Of a stretch of DNA of 64,000 bases, positions 1 to 15,000 are shown piece after piece (the first letter of the stretch is position 1; every line of letters starts with the position of its first letter). The translations under genes were made by a program, and so were the position numbers. The DNA is from Fuerstiella sp041398845 (GTDB lineage Bacteria; Planctomycetota; Planctomycetia; Planctomycetales; Planctomycetaceae). Where the stretch lies: positions 62,001 through 126,000 of the forward strand of contig JAWKTZ010000016.1 of the NCBI GenBank assembly GCA_041398845.1, read 5' to 3'. The notes below the pieces were generated by a model. That model was given only the letters and a program-made list of their open reading frames with translations, was not told the DNA's origin and searched no databases.

Positions 1-2
1 CC

Positions 3-3000
3 GCAACATTTGCGGTTTCTGCGGCAACTCCCCTCGACACCGAACTGGTGAATGCGTATCCAGCGACCATTTCAATCGACTTCGCCGACGCTGTGTTGCT
101 GACATCAGTCACTGGCAGCGACCTGATGCTGACGGATCCACTGGGTGCAACGACGGCCGCCGTTGGCTTTTCTGTTGTGGACAGCGACACCATTGACTTC
201 GATACTTCCACGCTCGCTGCCGGCGATGGTGCGTACACGCTGAGTATTGCGGGCGGAGCGGTGACGAGCCTTTCCGGAAGAACGGTCGAGGCGTTTACAT
301 CGACATTCGTGCTGGATTCGACACCGCCAGTCGTGACGAGCATCACGGCGGACGTCGACCGCAACGGGGGTCAGGTTGCGGATTTTGATGAGTTCGACGC
401 CGGGCCAATCAATATCGCAATCGATTTCAGCGAGCCACTCGACGCGGGTGTTCTCAACAACGACGACGTGACGCTGATCGACTCAGTCACCGGAGCTTTC
501 TTTGCGCCGGACAGCCTGACCTACAATCCCAGTGCCGTGTCGCCTGCCCCCCAATTATCGATTGGATACGACTTCGTTCCTGCGGGATTGTATGAGCTGC
601 GACTGCTGTCCCATGGTGGTGCATTTCGCGATCCCGCCGGAAATCCTCTGAACGGTGACGGCGCCGGGGGAGACCTCGTACGGACAATCTTCATCGACGA
701 GGCTGGGGCGACGCCGATTCCCACTCCGTTGTTTCCGGCAACTGCAGGGCCTTCTCTGATTTACAGCACAACCGTGGAAGGTACGTTTCACGGGACGGGT
801 GACGTCGACAGCTTTACAATTGATGTCGATCCGGGACAGTCAATGACCGCGATCTTTCGCCCGGTCGATCCCGGTCTCGACGGCGCGATTGAAGTGACCG
901 GCCCGGCCAGCAGCAGTGGCACCACAGACGCAAACGGTGTTGATGTCCCTGAGCTTGTGCAGACATTTGGTTCGGGTATCGGCGGCACCGTGACAATCAA
1001 CGTCACCAGTGTTGCCGGAGCCGGTCGCTACGAAGTTGACATCGTTCTGAATGCGCATGTCGAGGAGGAAGGTCTTGACAATCTGATCGGCACAAATGAC
1101 ACCGCGTTAACTGCTGAGAATATTGATGTGTCGGCTGTGTCACTTGGCGGTGGTGCCGATCGTCTGGGAGTGCTGGGCCGAACTGGCGTGGGTACGATCG
1201 TGTCGGAAGTACCGATCGGTTTCAATGACACAAACATTAATGCGCAGCCGCTGGGTATGGTCTTCGATCCGGCGACCAGCGAGTTTCTGTTTGTCGGGCA
1301 GGACGGCAACCTCTATTCGCTCAGTACAACAGGTTTTTCATCACTGATCGGTCCGATGGACGGCAGTCCGAAGGACCTGGCGATTGTTGGGGGAACACTT
1401 TATGGAGTCGATCGTTTCAGTGATGACCTGCGTCAGATCGATCCATTGACCGGAGCCACATTGTCGTCGCAGCAGTTGACGACGTCCCTGGGTGCCGTGA
1501 ACGAAGCCTTTTCGATTGCGACACATCCGGTCACGGGAGAACTGTGGGCACTGCTGGGAGTGGATTTCGTGGAGGTCTTTCAGCGTGTCGTTGCGACAAT
1601 TGATCCGGCGACGGGAATTGCCACCATTCAGGCACCGTACGCAGAGCCATTTGCTGCAATCACCTTTGATGACGTCGGAACACTGCTGGGGGTCACGGGC
1701 GGAGCGGGACTTCCGCCCGAATCACTGTATGAAATCAATCCGGTTGACGGTTCTGCGTCGTTCATTGCGGCATTGACTCCCGGCGGTGGCGGTGAAGCTC
1801 TGGCATTTAATCCAGCAGATTCCTCGCTGTATCGTGCGTCAGGATTCCGACAGCGTTTTGACCGTCTCGACATCAGCACAGTGGGTGACCAGACAGACAA
1901 TTATTCTTTCACACTGGCCGCTGGCCAGACAGCGACAATCGTGGTCACCAGTCAAGGTGCGCCGGTCGAGCTGGAACTTCTGGATGCGACGGGAACACCC
2001 CTGGCCCTTGGCGTGCAACTGAACACCAATGTTGATCAGGTCATCGCCGACTACGTCAATACAAGTGGCTCACCGGTTACGCTGGTGGCTCAGGTCAGTG
2101 CCACCGGCTCTCCGGACGATTACAGTCTGGTGGTGACTCGCGATGCGACATTTAATCTGGATCCAAACAACCTGCCGAGCAACGCCCAACCGATCGGAGC
2201 GACCAACCAGGTTCTGACTGAGCTGGGAGGTGGAGTCGATGTGTCCGGGGCGATTGTGACGGTGCCGATTTTTCAGAGCGACGGCTTGGGCTACAACTGG
2301 GACATCCAGGGAAATGGCTCAATCAACGACGGAACCAGCGATGCTTACGATGGTGGCTTTGTCAATTCCGGATTTAACTTCTTCTCTGAGGGAAGTCTGG
2401 AAGCCGATGGGCGGGAACTGGCTCTGGGGCCCAGGATCGACGGTGATGTGGAGATTGTTCGCAAGGTTTACGTTTCGCCGAATGACGGATTTGCCAGATT
2501 CCTGGAAATCTATACGAACACGGGAGTGTCCACCGTAGCGCGGACGGTCAACATCAACTCAAATCTTGGCTCCGATGGCGGCGAGTCCATACTGGGCACT
2601 TCGAGTGGTGATTTTGTCGTTGACAGCAGCGACCGCTGGTCGGTTTCCGACGACGGTTCGTTTGGTGACCCGGCAGTCGGTTTTGTGGTGGCCGGGATTG
2701 GAGCACCGAGCGTGAGTCCGACGACCTTCACGCGCAGCGGAGATCAGGTTAACTATTCATTTGATCTGTCACTCGCGCCCGGCGAAACTCAGATCTTGAT
2801 GAGTTTCGGTGTTCAGGACTTTGATGGTGCCGCAGCCCTTGCTCGTACCGCAGGCCTTGAGAATCCGACTGCGTCTGCTCTGGCTGGCATGTCCGTCAGC
2901 GAACTGGGTCAGGTGGTGAACTTCAATTTATCCTCCGCGCGATACTATTCCGTTGACGTGGTGACAGCGGGAACGGACCTTACGGTTTCTACGTCAACTC

Positions 3001-6000
3001 CCGGCGATCATCCGCTCGGGCAACCCGAGAATTCGGCCGATCCGCGAATCCAGATTCTTGACCCGGCTGGAGTTCCACTGGGATCAGATGACAACAGCGC
3101 GACAGACGGTCGAAACGCTCTGTTGACTGTGCCTGCCGCTGTGGCCGGACGATATCTGATCGTCCTGGAGTCTGCCGGCGGGGCCGGGCCGCTGATGTTG
3201 AATGTCTCCGCCGCGTCGCCGGGAGATCTGGCTGCACCATCGTTTGAAGTGGTTGCCAGTTCGCCTTTGCCGGGTTCAACATTTTCCTCGCTTCCTCAGC
3301 AGTTTGAAGTCGATCTGTCCGGTGCCGTGCTGATCAGCAGCCTGGATGCGAACGATCTGCAGATTACAACGCCTTCCGGCGGTTCATTTTCGCCTGGTTC
3401 CGTCACACTGATTGACGGCAACACGCTGGAATTCGATCTTGCAGGACTGGCGTTTGAAGAAGGTCAGTACCAGGTCAGCATGGCGTCCGGAGCACTGATC
3501 GGCGTCACCGGGTTACCGATCCAGCCGTTCACGTCCGACTTTCTGCTCGATTTGGCACCGCCAAAGGTCGTCAGTGTGACGGCCAATTCCCAGCCGCTGC
3601 CGCCGGATGGTGTTTTCCCGGCCGGCGGTGTGACCTTTCAAATCACGTTTAGCGAGAATATTCAAGCGCTGGCGGGACCTGAGGACATCGTGTTGCAGGA
3701 GTTAACGGACAACACAGTCTTTGAGCCTGATGTGTTTCTGTTGAGCGGCAGCACCCTGACGCTGGAGTTCAGCGGTCTGCCGGAAGGCCCTTTTGAGCTG
3801 CGATTGCTGAGCGATGGTTTCCTGGATCTTGCCGGCAATCTGCTCGACGGCAACGGGGATACTTTCGAGGGCGACGACTTTGTGCTCAACGCCTTCAGCG
3901 ACCTGGATCTGCAACTGCTGCCTGTCCCCGTCGCCACTTTGTTGCCGCCGCAGTTGTTGATTTACGAGACATCGACGACCGGGTTCCTGCATTCCGGCGA
4001 TGTGCTCGACACACTGCAGCTTCCGGTTGAAGGGGGACAAACGGCCAGCTTCCTGCTGCAGCCACTGAACGCTTCGATTCTGGCTGAGATCGATCTGATC
4101 GATTCTTCAGGCGTGATCGCCGGACCGGTCGCGGCGGGTGCTCCGGGAGCAGCGGTCCTGCTGCAGTCCGTGGGACTGCCGACGAGCGACACCTTTGGCC
4201 TCGGCGTTTCGAGTCTGGCGGGTAGCGGGCGATTTCAGGTGACTGCTGTGCTGAACGCAGAATTTGAGGAAGAAGGGATCATCAGTTCGGCTGGCTCAAA
4301 CGATGTTCCCGGCAGTGCTCAGTCTCTTGGTTCAGCCGCCGCGAACCTGCCAATCGGCGATCATTTTGGTGTGCTCGGATCATTCGCTGATTTCGAGACC
4401 GACGTCTACAGCGTCGCCCTGACGGCCGGGCAGTATGCAAGCATTCACTTTACTGGCGACCCGACAGCGGTGCTCGAACTGCTTGATGCGGCGGGCAACG
4501 CGCTGGCCACAGGTTCAACATCAGTTGACGCGGACGGAGCAATCCTTGACTTTCTGCCGTCTGTCAGCGGCCCGCACTTCCTGCGCGTCACTGGCGGAAC
4601 CGCTGGCACCGCCACGTCCTACCATATCGGAATTGCGCGGGGCGGTACGTTTGAATTTGAGTCCAACGATCAGGCATTGCAGGCGCAGAGCATTCACAAC
4701 ACAGGGCTGGTCATTGGAGCCGTGGATGAAGGGATCTCTGTATCACAGACACTGAACAACCCCTATTTCCCCAATGTGTTGACGTATCAGTTTCCCCGCT
4801 CGACGCCGGTGAGCGGCGACGTTGTCATGAACCTGACTGTGAAGGCGGATTTGAGTGCGACGAGTGAATTCATCACCTTCAGCGGCGAGGGTGTGTTGGC
4901 TCAGACTCTGTGGCAGAACGACGGATTCGAAGACGCGATTCAGAGTCAGTCGATTACGATCGCGCGGGCTGACTTCAACCAACTGATTGCCGACGACGGG
5001 ATCGCCACATTCGTGTTCACGCCGTCCTCGGCTGTCAATAACTTTGGTACGGCACACTTTCTGACGGTGGAACTGGAATTTCCGCCGGACAGCGACTTCT
5101 TCCGTTTTGAGGCCAACGCCGGCGATGCGTTGGTCATCCAGTCGACCACTCCGGGCGACGGTTTTGGCGAGCCGGACAACGCACTCGATCCGACCATTGA
5201 GTTGTTCTTCGACGCCGGCACAGGGGTGGTCTCAGTCGCGACGGGTGTGAGCACAGGAGATGGTCGCAACGAAAGCATCAACTACAGTGTGCCGTCCGGA
5301 GCATCCGGCACCTACTTCGTCCAGGTTTCGGCCGTCGATTCCGGATCCTATACGCTGGAAGTGGCAGGATACACCGGCTTACTGACGACCTTAGGCACCG
5401 TCGACAGTCGACCATTCGACGGAGAAGTTGCCAACTTCTTTCCGACGCAGCTTGAAATCGACTTCGAAGTGCCAGTGCTGTTGACATCACTCGATGCCAC
5501 CGACCTGTTCATCACGCCGCCCGGTGGCAGCCCGCAACCGGTGGTCGGACTGTCGGTGATCGATGGAGACACAATTGGTTTTGATCCCGGCATTGTCGGT
5601 CCGGCGGACGGCGTCTATACGATCAGCATGCCCGCCGGTGCCGTCACGAGCATCGACGGTCGATTGTTTGGCGGATTTGCTTCGACGTTTACCCTTGACG
5701 CGACAAGTCCCACGGTCACTTCGGTGACGGTGAACGGGACAACAGTGACCGGAGGGGAAACCGTCGCCAACGGCCCCACAACGGTGGAGATTCAATTCAG
5801 CGAACCGCTGAACGAAGTCGCTCTGGGCCTGGAGGATGTGCAGCTTGTTTCGGGAGCGACACCGTTCGTTGCGAGTACGTTCTTCTACAATCCGGCCACG
5901 TTTCTGCTGACGCTGGAATTCGATGACCTGCCGGAAGCAACTTTCACGTTGACTCTGGACAGCGATGCAGCCGGATTCCGTGATCTGCAGAACAACCCTC

Positions 6001-9000
6001 TTGACGGCGATCCGGGTGTTGTCGGCCCGGATGATTTTGTGGTTTCGTGGGAGACGGACAATCAGGGGCTGCCGTATCCCTCTCTCGTGCCGGTTCTGCC
6101 ACTTGGTTCACTGGTCTTCGACCCGCCTGTCTTTGTGCAACTGGAACCGGGTGACACCGACGAGTTCACAGTGAGTCTGGACGCGGGGCAGTCACTGACC
6201 GCGACGCTGTCTGGTGCATTCAGCGGATTCGACGGCCTTATTGAAGTCATTGATTCCACCGTCTACGACACTGCGTCGTCGCCTGCCATCGGAGAACCCG
6301 CAGTGTTGCAGGTGGCACCCGTGTCAGCCGCAGGAACCTATACGATCCGCGTGTCCTCGCTGACCGGAACGGGTCAGGCCGAACTGAGGTTGTGGCTGAA
6401 CACACTGCTGGAAGTTGAACCGTTGACGGGCGTTGCAAACGACACAGCCGCCTCTGCGGAGCAACTCGATCTGCCGCTGCCGAAGGCCGCTTTCCTTCCG
6501 CTGCTGGGTAACGGAGAACGGGCGGCTGTGCAGGGGCACCTTGACGTATCCGACAGCGATTTCTACGGTGTGAATCTGGCGATTGGCCAGTCACTCAGCC
6601 TGTCCGCTACAGACATCAGCGGCGGTGGTGCTCCATTGAGCCTTTCGCTGTTCGATCCCACGGGGACAACGTTGCTGGCATCCGGATTGCCGGTCGACAA
6701 CGTCGGTACAGCCATTGACGGCTTTGTTGCGCAGGTGGCGGGGAATTATGTCTTCCGCGTTGAAGGACCGGCGGGCACAGATTATTCCGCTCTGGTGCTG
6801 CGAAACTCCCAATTCAGCCTTGAACCAAATGACTCGATTTCCGATGCGCAGCCGCTTGTGTTCGTGCCGGACGGCAGTGGCGGTTCGACGGCTCAGGTAC
6901 TGGGTGGGCGGCAGGTTTCGACGTTGCTGATTGAGCCCGATGGTTTCTCCGCGGGGACCGATCTGACGGATGCATTTCCCGGAGTCACGCTGCGCGTTGT
7001 CGGAGCTGACGGAGTCACGTCCACCGGAGCTGCTGTGAACTCCGTGACGTCCTCACGGGCCTCGACGGGAACCCGGATTTTCTCAAATGGAGGCGGCACC
7101 ACATTCAATAGCGGTTCAAGCTGGCTTCGAGCTGATTTTGCCAATCCGACTGCCGAGGTCTCGATCGATGTCATCGGTGACGACAACATCGATCCGGGAA
7201 TCCTGCGGGCTTATGATGCGGCGGGAAATCTTCTGGCCGAGGTCATTGGCAGCAGCGTTCCGGCCGGTACGCCTCAGCCGCTTTCAATCTCGCGAACGTT
7301 GCCGGACATTGCCTACATTCTGGCGGCCGGACAGGGTGGTGAAACGGCCCATCTGGACAATCTGGCGGCGCAGGGTGGTCAGGACGTCTTTACGATTGAG
7401 TTACAGGCCGGAGACACACTGAACCTGCTGACGAGTACACCGTTTGGCGGCCCGCTGGATCCTCCGAACCAGTTCGATCCGCAAATCACGCTGATTGACC
7501 CCAACAGTTTTATCGTGGGCGTCGACGACAACGGTGCTCCGGACGGTAACAATGCGCAGCTTGCCTTTACCGCGACGACGTCAGGAGTTCATGTCGTTCG
7601 CGTCGACGGCGGCAACGTTGGAGCGTATACACTGCATGCACAACGGACGTCGGTGCTCACTGATCCTCCGCCGTTTGTGGTGTCGGCCGCGCCGCCGAGC
7701 GGCTCCGGTGTCGGCGCACCGCCCACAACGCTGAGACTGACTTTGAGCGAAGCGCTGCGTCTGGACACAATCGACGCCAGTGATCTCACGCTGACCGGCC
7801 CTGGCAGCCCGTCGGTCGACTCAGTGACGATCATCGACGCCCGAACTCTGGAATTCGGAATCACGGTCCCGAACATTGAGGGGCAGTTTGACTATACGCT
7901 GACCAGTGGTTCTGTATCCGACCTGCAGAATTCGGGTAACGTCGCATACAGCGGAAGTTTCGTCATTGACCAAACCGGACCGTTCGTCGCCGGCTCAACT
8001 CCGTCGGTGCAGGCGTCAGCGCCCTTCAATACGTTTACGTTCACATTCAGCGAACAGATCGATCCGGCATCGGTCAATCTGAGCGATGTTGCCGTCGCCG
8101 GTCCTGGTGGGGCCGTCTCGGTTTCGTCTGTCGTCGTGAATGGTGCTGATGTGACGTTGTTCTTCCCGGATCAGAACACGCTTGGCACCTACACTGTCTC
8201 GATCGGTCCCGATTTGAGAGATTTGTCCGGCAACCTGATGGACAATGATAAGGACGGTCTTCAGGGCGAAGCGATCGAAGACGTCCAGACGGTCCCGTTG
8301 CAGCTTCAATCGCCCGACTTAACAGTCAATATCAGCACATCCCCGGCTACTGCCTTCTTTGGCGACACGATCAACGTCGCTTACACGGTCACCAACATTG
8401 GTCTCGACCCGGCAGCGGAGTCGTGGAACGATCGGATCTGGCTGTCTGTGGACAGCCTGCTGAGTACGACCGCCGACAACACATTGCTGGCGACGGTGAC
8501 GGGCACGTCCAATCTGTCCGCCGGCAACAACTATTCACGCAATGAATCCGTGGTGCTGCCGCTGAATATCACTTCAGCCAATGGCAACTTCAACATCATC
8601 GTTCAGACTGACGCATTGAATCAGCAGCCGGAATCGCTGGAAGGGAACAACACGGATGTGAGCCCGATCTCTCTGACACTTCCGCCGCTGCCGGACCTGA
8701 TTGTGTCGGATATTTCTGTACCGCCAAGTGCGTTTTCCGGAAACGACATCATTGTTTCCTGGACCATCACAAATCAGGGCAGTGGCAATTTTTCGGGCAG
8801 TTTCCGGGATCAGTTGTTCCTTTCCACCGACATGGTGTTCGGCGGCGATCCGTTCTATGGAAACTTTGACTTTACGGGAACGATTCCCGCTGGGGGTTCC
8901 ATCACACGGCAACAGACAATCTCATTGCCGGATACACTTGAAGGCAACCAATGGCTCATTGTTCGCACGGATTCACAGAACACCACGTTCGAAGGCGGTA

Positions 9001-12000
9001 CAGGAGAAGCCAACAACGTGACGGTCGATGATGTTGCTCTGAATGTCACTCTCCGCCCATTTCCGAATCTCCAGGTGACAGACGTTACGGTTCCGCCAAC
9101 GGCGTTCTCAAGCCAGCCGGTTGTAATTCAGTGGATCGTGACCAACACAGGAACAGGACCGACCAGTACTCCCAGTTGGACAGACCGGGTCTGGCTGTCG
9201 CTGGACCAGACTCTGGACAGCACCGACACGTCACTGGGAACGGCCAGCAACCCCAGTTTCCTGAATCCCGGTGACAGCTATTCGAATCAGGCGCAGTTCA
9301 CGCTCCCTCAGGGAATTGACGGCAACTTCTTCTTCATCGTGCAGGCGGACAACAGCAATCGAGTCTTCGAATTTCAGGCGGAAGGCGACAACATCCGCGC
9401 CGGTGGCCCGACCGATGTCACGCTGACACCACCGCCCGACCTGCAGGTGACATCAGTCAACGCGCCCACCACTGCGTTTTCCGGCCAGCCTGCCACAATT
9501 TCCTGGACGGTCAGCAATCAGGGTGCGGGGGCCACTCTGGAATCGTTCTGGCGAGACAGAATCTACCTGTCCACGGATAACGTGTTTGACGCTGGTGACA
9601 CTCTGCTGGGGACACAGAACCATGTTGGAGCACTGGCGTCATCTGGCAGCTACACGGCCAGTCGAAGCGTCACGTTGCCGATCGGCATCAGCGGCAACTT
9701 TTACTTTTTCGTTCAGACGGATACGTTCAATGAAGTGTTCGAGCATGTGTTCGAAGGCAACAACACGGCGTTCGACGACCCACCGACTCAGGTCAACCTG
9801 ACACCACCACCCGACCTTGAGGTGGATTTGGTGGACGCGCCGGCCACGGGCCGCGCCGGAACGCCATTGACGATCACCTACTCCGTTACCAATTTTGGTG
9901 CCACACAGACACCCAATACGGCATGGAATGATCGCATTTACCTTTCTGCCGACAATACGCTCGAACCAGGCACTGACCTGCTGCTTGGCACTCGCCGTCA
10001 CTTTGGTGCTCTGGACAGCGGAGACTCGTACACGTCATCGCCGTCATTCACACTGCCCAACACACTCACGGGCAACTACTTTGTGTTCGTCGAAACAGAC
10101 GTCGACAACGAGGTGTTTGAGATCGATTTTCCAGCAGGAAACAACGTTGGGCTGGATCCGGTCGCCATGAGCGTGCAGTTACTGCCGGCGGATCTGGTGG
10201 TGACTGGTAGCAATGCCCCGGCAACCGGTGTAACGGGCGAATCTGTCACAGTCGACTGGACGGTGCAGAATGTCGGCGTGGGTGACACGATTGTGTCCAA
10301 CTGGACCGACCGCGTGTACCTGTCAACCGACGGTGTGTTTAGTGGCGACGACCTGCTGCTGACATCGTCCAACCACAACGGTCTGCTCAACCCCGGTGGC
10401 CAGTATTCTGCTTCCGCGACAGCATCACTGCCCGCCAGTCTTGATCCCGGCAACTACCGGATTTTCATCGTCACGGATCAGGGTAACGCTGTTTTTGAAG
10501 CAAACAACGGAAACAATGTTTCCGCAGCGCTCCCGATTGTCGTCACTCGCAAAACGGCCGACCTGCAGGTGACCAGCGTCACCGTCCCGGCAAGCGCCCT
10601 GTCGGCCACTGACCTGCCGATTTCCTGGACGGTGCAGAACTTCGGGACCACTCGCACCAGCAGCAACAGTTGGTTCGACAATGTCTATTTGTCCACGGAC
10701 ACGACAATCGATGGCGGTGACCTCCTGCTGGGTTCGATTCGCCGCAGCAATGCATTGGACGGCGGTCAGCAATACACGGCCTCACAGAACTTTCGGCTGC
10801 CGTTCGACCTGGCGGGAGATTTCTACGCGCTTGTCCGCACGGACTCGACAAACGCCGTGTTCGAGACTCCGTTCGAGAGCAACAACGATGGCGGGTCTTC
10901 GGCGACCGTCGCAGTCAATGTGAATCCGAATCCCAATCCTGAGGAAACTCCCCTGCCTGCGGACCTGGTGGTGACGGATGTCGATGCGCCGACCGATGCT
11001 CTCAGTGGGCAGGATTTCAGTCTGAGCTGGACCGTCCGGAACGATGGTCTGCCAACAGGCAATCGTAACTGGATCGATTCGATCTATCTCTCACTGGACC
11101 AGTTCTTTGATACCACGGATGTCTTCATTGGTGCCTATACGCAGACAGGCGGACTGGCAACGGGAGCATCCACGACGCGAACCGAACTTCTGACGGTGCC
11201 ACGTGGACTCGCAGGACAGTTCTACGTGTTCGTCCGAACCGATTCCACGCAGCGGATTCTCGAAACAGACAATGCCAATAACACAGGGTTCGATCCTGTC
11301 CCGCTGGCCATTACTCTGCCACCACCGACCGACCTGGTGGTCGGCAGCATTACCGTTCCGTCAAACGGTGTTCCAGGTCAGAACGCGACGATCACATACA
11401 CAATCGAAAACCAGAGTGTTTCGTCAGCGCTGGGAAGCTGGTTTGATTCCATCTATATCTCCGCAGACGACGTCTGGGACATCAACGATTCGTTCTTTGG
11501 TCGCGTCAGGCATGTCGGCAACGTTGCCGGCGGAACTTCGTACACCGAATCACTGACAGCGGCGCTGCCAGGCGTGCTGCCAGGTGATTACCATGTGATT
11601 ATCCGCAGCGATATTCTCAATCACATTCCGGAATCAGACGAAGCGAACAACATTGGCGCTTCGCTGGATCAGGTGTCGTTGGATGCCGAAGAGTTGCTGC
11701 TGGAGGTGCCGGCAGAAGGAAATCTGGGCAGCGGTCAGTCGGTCTTCTACAGAATCGATGTACCGGCTGGCGAAACGTTGATTATCGATCTGGACAGCCA
11801 GTCCGGATTCGCATCGAACGAGCTGTACGTCAGCTTCGATGAAATGCCGAGTCGAAGCCGGTTCGACTTCAGCCACAGTGCGCCGTTTTCTCCGGATCAG
11901 CGAGTGGTTGTGCCGGCGACGCGTGGCGGCACGTATTATGTCCTGGCCACCAGCAATTCTTCACCAGGCGGCCCGGCTGCATATTCCATCGAAGCACGTC

Positions 12001-15000
12001 TGCTGAGCCTGGAAATTCTGGAAGTGTCTCCGCAGCAGGGCAGCAACCTTGGCGAGGTCACAGTGGCCCTGGCTGGCGCTCAGTTCGCTCCCAATGGTGT
12101 CGTTCAACTGGTGGCTCCTGACACGTCCACACGGGATGCGAGCGTCGTGCGCTGGAAGGACAGCGGCACGGTCTGGGCGACGTTCGATCTGCAGGGACTG
12201 GCTCCTGATCTGTACGACGTGCAGATCGTGCAGGACGGGCAGAGCACATTGCTTGAGGACGCCTTTACCGTCAACACCGGGATTCTCGGCAGCGTTCAGG
12301 CAACACTGAGTTCACCGGGTGCCCTGCGACCGGGGCAGTCAGGCATTGTACGCGTCGACTACGCCAATGTTGGTCAAACGGATGTTGTTTCGCCAATTCT
12401 GGTCGTATCGGCCGTTGATGCGGTGCTGCGTCCGGAAGGCAGTGACCGGTTTGTCGGCAACACCGTCGAACTGCTCGCCATCAACGACAATGGCCCCGCC
12501 GGCATTCTGACACCTGGAGCGACGGGCAGCTTCTTCCTGACCTTCGCCCCGACAATCAACGGTGGCCGAGTCGATTTCTCTGTCGAAGCCATCAATCCTT
12601 CTGATGTCGTCATCGACTGGAATGCCATGAAGGATGACGTCAAGCCGGATCATCTGACACAGGCCGCCTGGGACGCGACGTTTGCAAACTTCGTTGTCGG
12701 CATGGGCAGCACTGTCGCCGATTATGTTGCTGCTCTGTCAGACAATGCGACGCACTTAAGCCTACTGGACAATTATGTGGCCGACGTTCAGTCTCTGCTG
12801 GCCTTCGAACTGGCACAGGCCGGCAATACACTGCTGGGCGCCACACCACTTTCGCACGCTGTCGATCTGGTCACGCCGACTCCCGGACTTTCGCTCGCCT
12901 TGACGCGCGTGTTCCCGTCGACGCTGGCCGACCGCTTCGAACTTGGTCCGCTCGGCTACGGCTGGAAGCATCTCTGGGAAATTTCCGCTCAGACCAGCGA
13001 TCTCGGCAACGTCATGATTCACGACGTCCGTGCCTATCGAACGTTCATTCTGGAACCCGACGGCAGCTACCGCACACTCGGCGGTGAGCAGGCCGATCTG
13101 ACTCTGACCGGCGGACGCTATCGGCTTCAGGAGGCCGACGGGACGGTCATTCACTTCCGCGCGGATGGGCAGCTCGATCGCATGGAAGATGTCAATGGCA
13201 CCAGCGTGTCAGCCATGTATACCGGGGACCTGATGACGTCACTGGTCCATTCAAACGGCAACGCTCTGACATTCACATACGATGCGAATGACCGCATCAC
13301 TCGGATCGACGAAAGCAGCGGTCGCTCATCGGTTTACACATACGATGCGACCGGTGAACATCTGCTTTCGGTCACAACCAATGACGGCACGACGCAGTAT
13401 ACCTACGATTCGGGGAACGGACTGCAGCGAGAGCATTCGCTGTTGTCGGTGACGTATCCCGGCGGTGATCAGGAACTTTACCAATACGATGCTCTCGGAC
13501 GAATCGTGCGGGAAAGTGCCAACGGAGGAATCGACGCTCTGAACTACAGCTACGATTCGGCTGCCGGAATTACCATCAGCGATGATCAGGGCGGTGTCAG
13601 CTCCCTGCTGATCAATGCGTCCGGCCAGATCGGACAGGTTGTTGATCCGCTCAATCGCGGAATGTTGCTGCGATATGACGACGAAAACAATCTGGTTCAG
13701 CGCGTCCAGCCCGGTAACTTTGTCACGAACTATGAGTACGACGACCGAGGCAACCTGATCCGACAGATCGATCCGATCGGCAATACCGTGGTCCAGACGT
13801 ATGACAGCGTGCTGGACAGACTCCTGACGGTGACCAGCGCGAGTGGCGATACCATTCGATATGAGTACGATGCGCGCGGCAACACCACGGCGATCTTCTA
13901 TCCCGACGGAACCAGCGAGAACGCGGTGTTCGACGGCCAGGGGAATCTGGTCTCACAGACCAATCGCCGCAATCAGACCATCAATTTCGAATACGACAGT
14001 GACGGCAACCTCACGCGGCGAGTCTATCCCGATTCGACGGAAGCCACTTTCACGTACGATTCCCATGGCAACCGACTCACGGCAACGGACGATCTGGGAA
14101 CGACGACGTTCGCGTATGATGCCGCCGACCGCGTTACAGGGATCACGTATCCCGGCGGCCGCAGCCTGAGTTACACATACGATGCCGGTGGTCGACGGAC
14201 CAGCATGACAGATCATGACGGCAACGTCGTGAATTACACCTACGACTCACTTGGCCGCCTCACCGGACTGACCGACGGGCTGGGCGCTGCCATGGTGAGT
14301 TACACGTATGACAGTCTCAGTCAGATTGTCCGCAGCGATCAGGGCAACGGCAGTTTCACGACCTATGCATACGACCTGTCAGGGCAACTCACCCGCATGA
14401 CCAACCATGCCGCCGACGGTTCGGTCAATTCCGATTTCCAATACAGCTACGATGTGCTGAAACGCGCCGCCACCGTGACCACGCTGGAGGGAGTCACGCA
14501 GTATACGTACGATCCGATCGGACAGTTGTCGTCTGTGACGCTGCCCGGCGGACGATTCATTCAGTACACCTATGATGATGACGGCAATCGGATCAGCGTC
14601 GATGACAACGGCGTTGTGACACCGTATTTCGCCAACGAGACAGACCAGTACACCGGCATCGGCACGGCGACACTGACTTACGATGCTGACGGCAACCTGG
14701 TTTCGTCCGTCGACGGCGGCAACACAACTCAGTATACCTACGACTTCCACAGTCGGCTTGTCGGAGTCACCGCACCGAACGGCGATACCTGGAACTACCA
14801 GTATGATGCCCTGGGCAACCGAGTCGCCTCGATCCACAACGGAACTCGCACCGAGTTCCTGGTCGACCTGAACATCGAGGGGGCACTGGCCAACGTTGTC
14901 GGCGAATACGACGGCGCGAACAACGTGATCGCACGCTATACACACGGACTCGAACTCGTCAGCCGAATCGACGGCAGTGGTGCGGCTGCGTACTACGACT

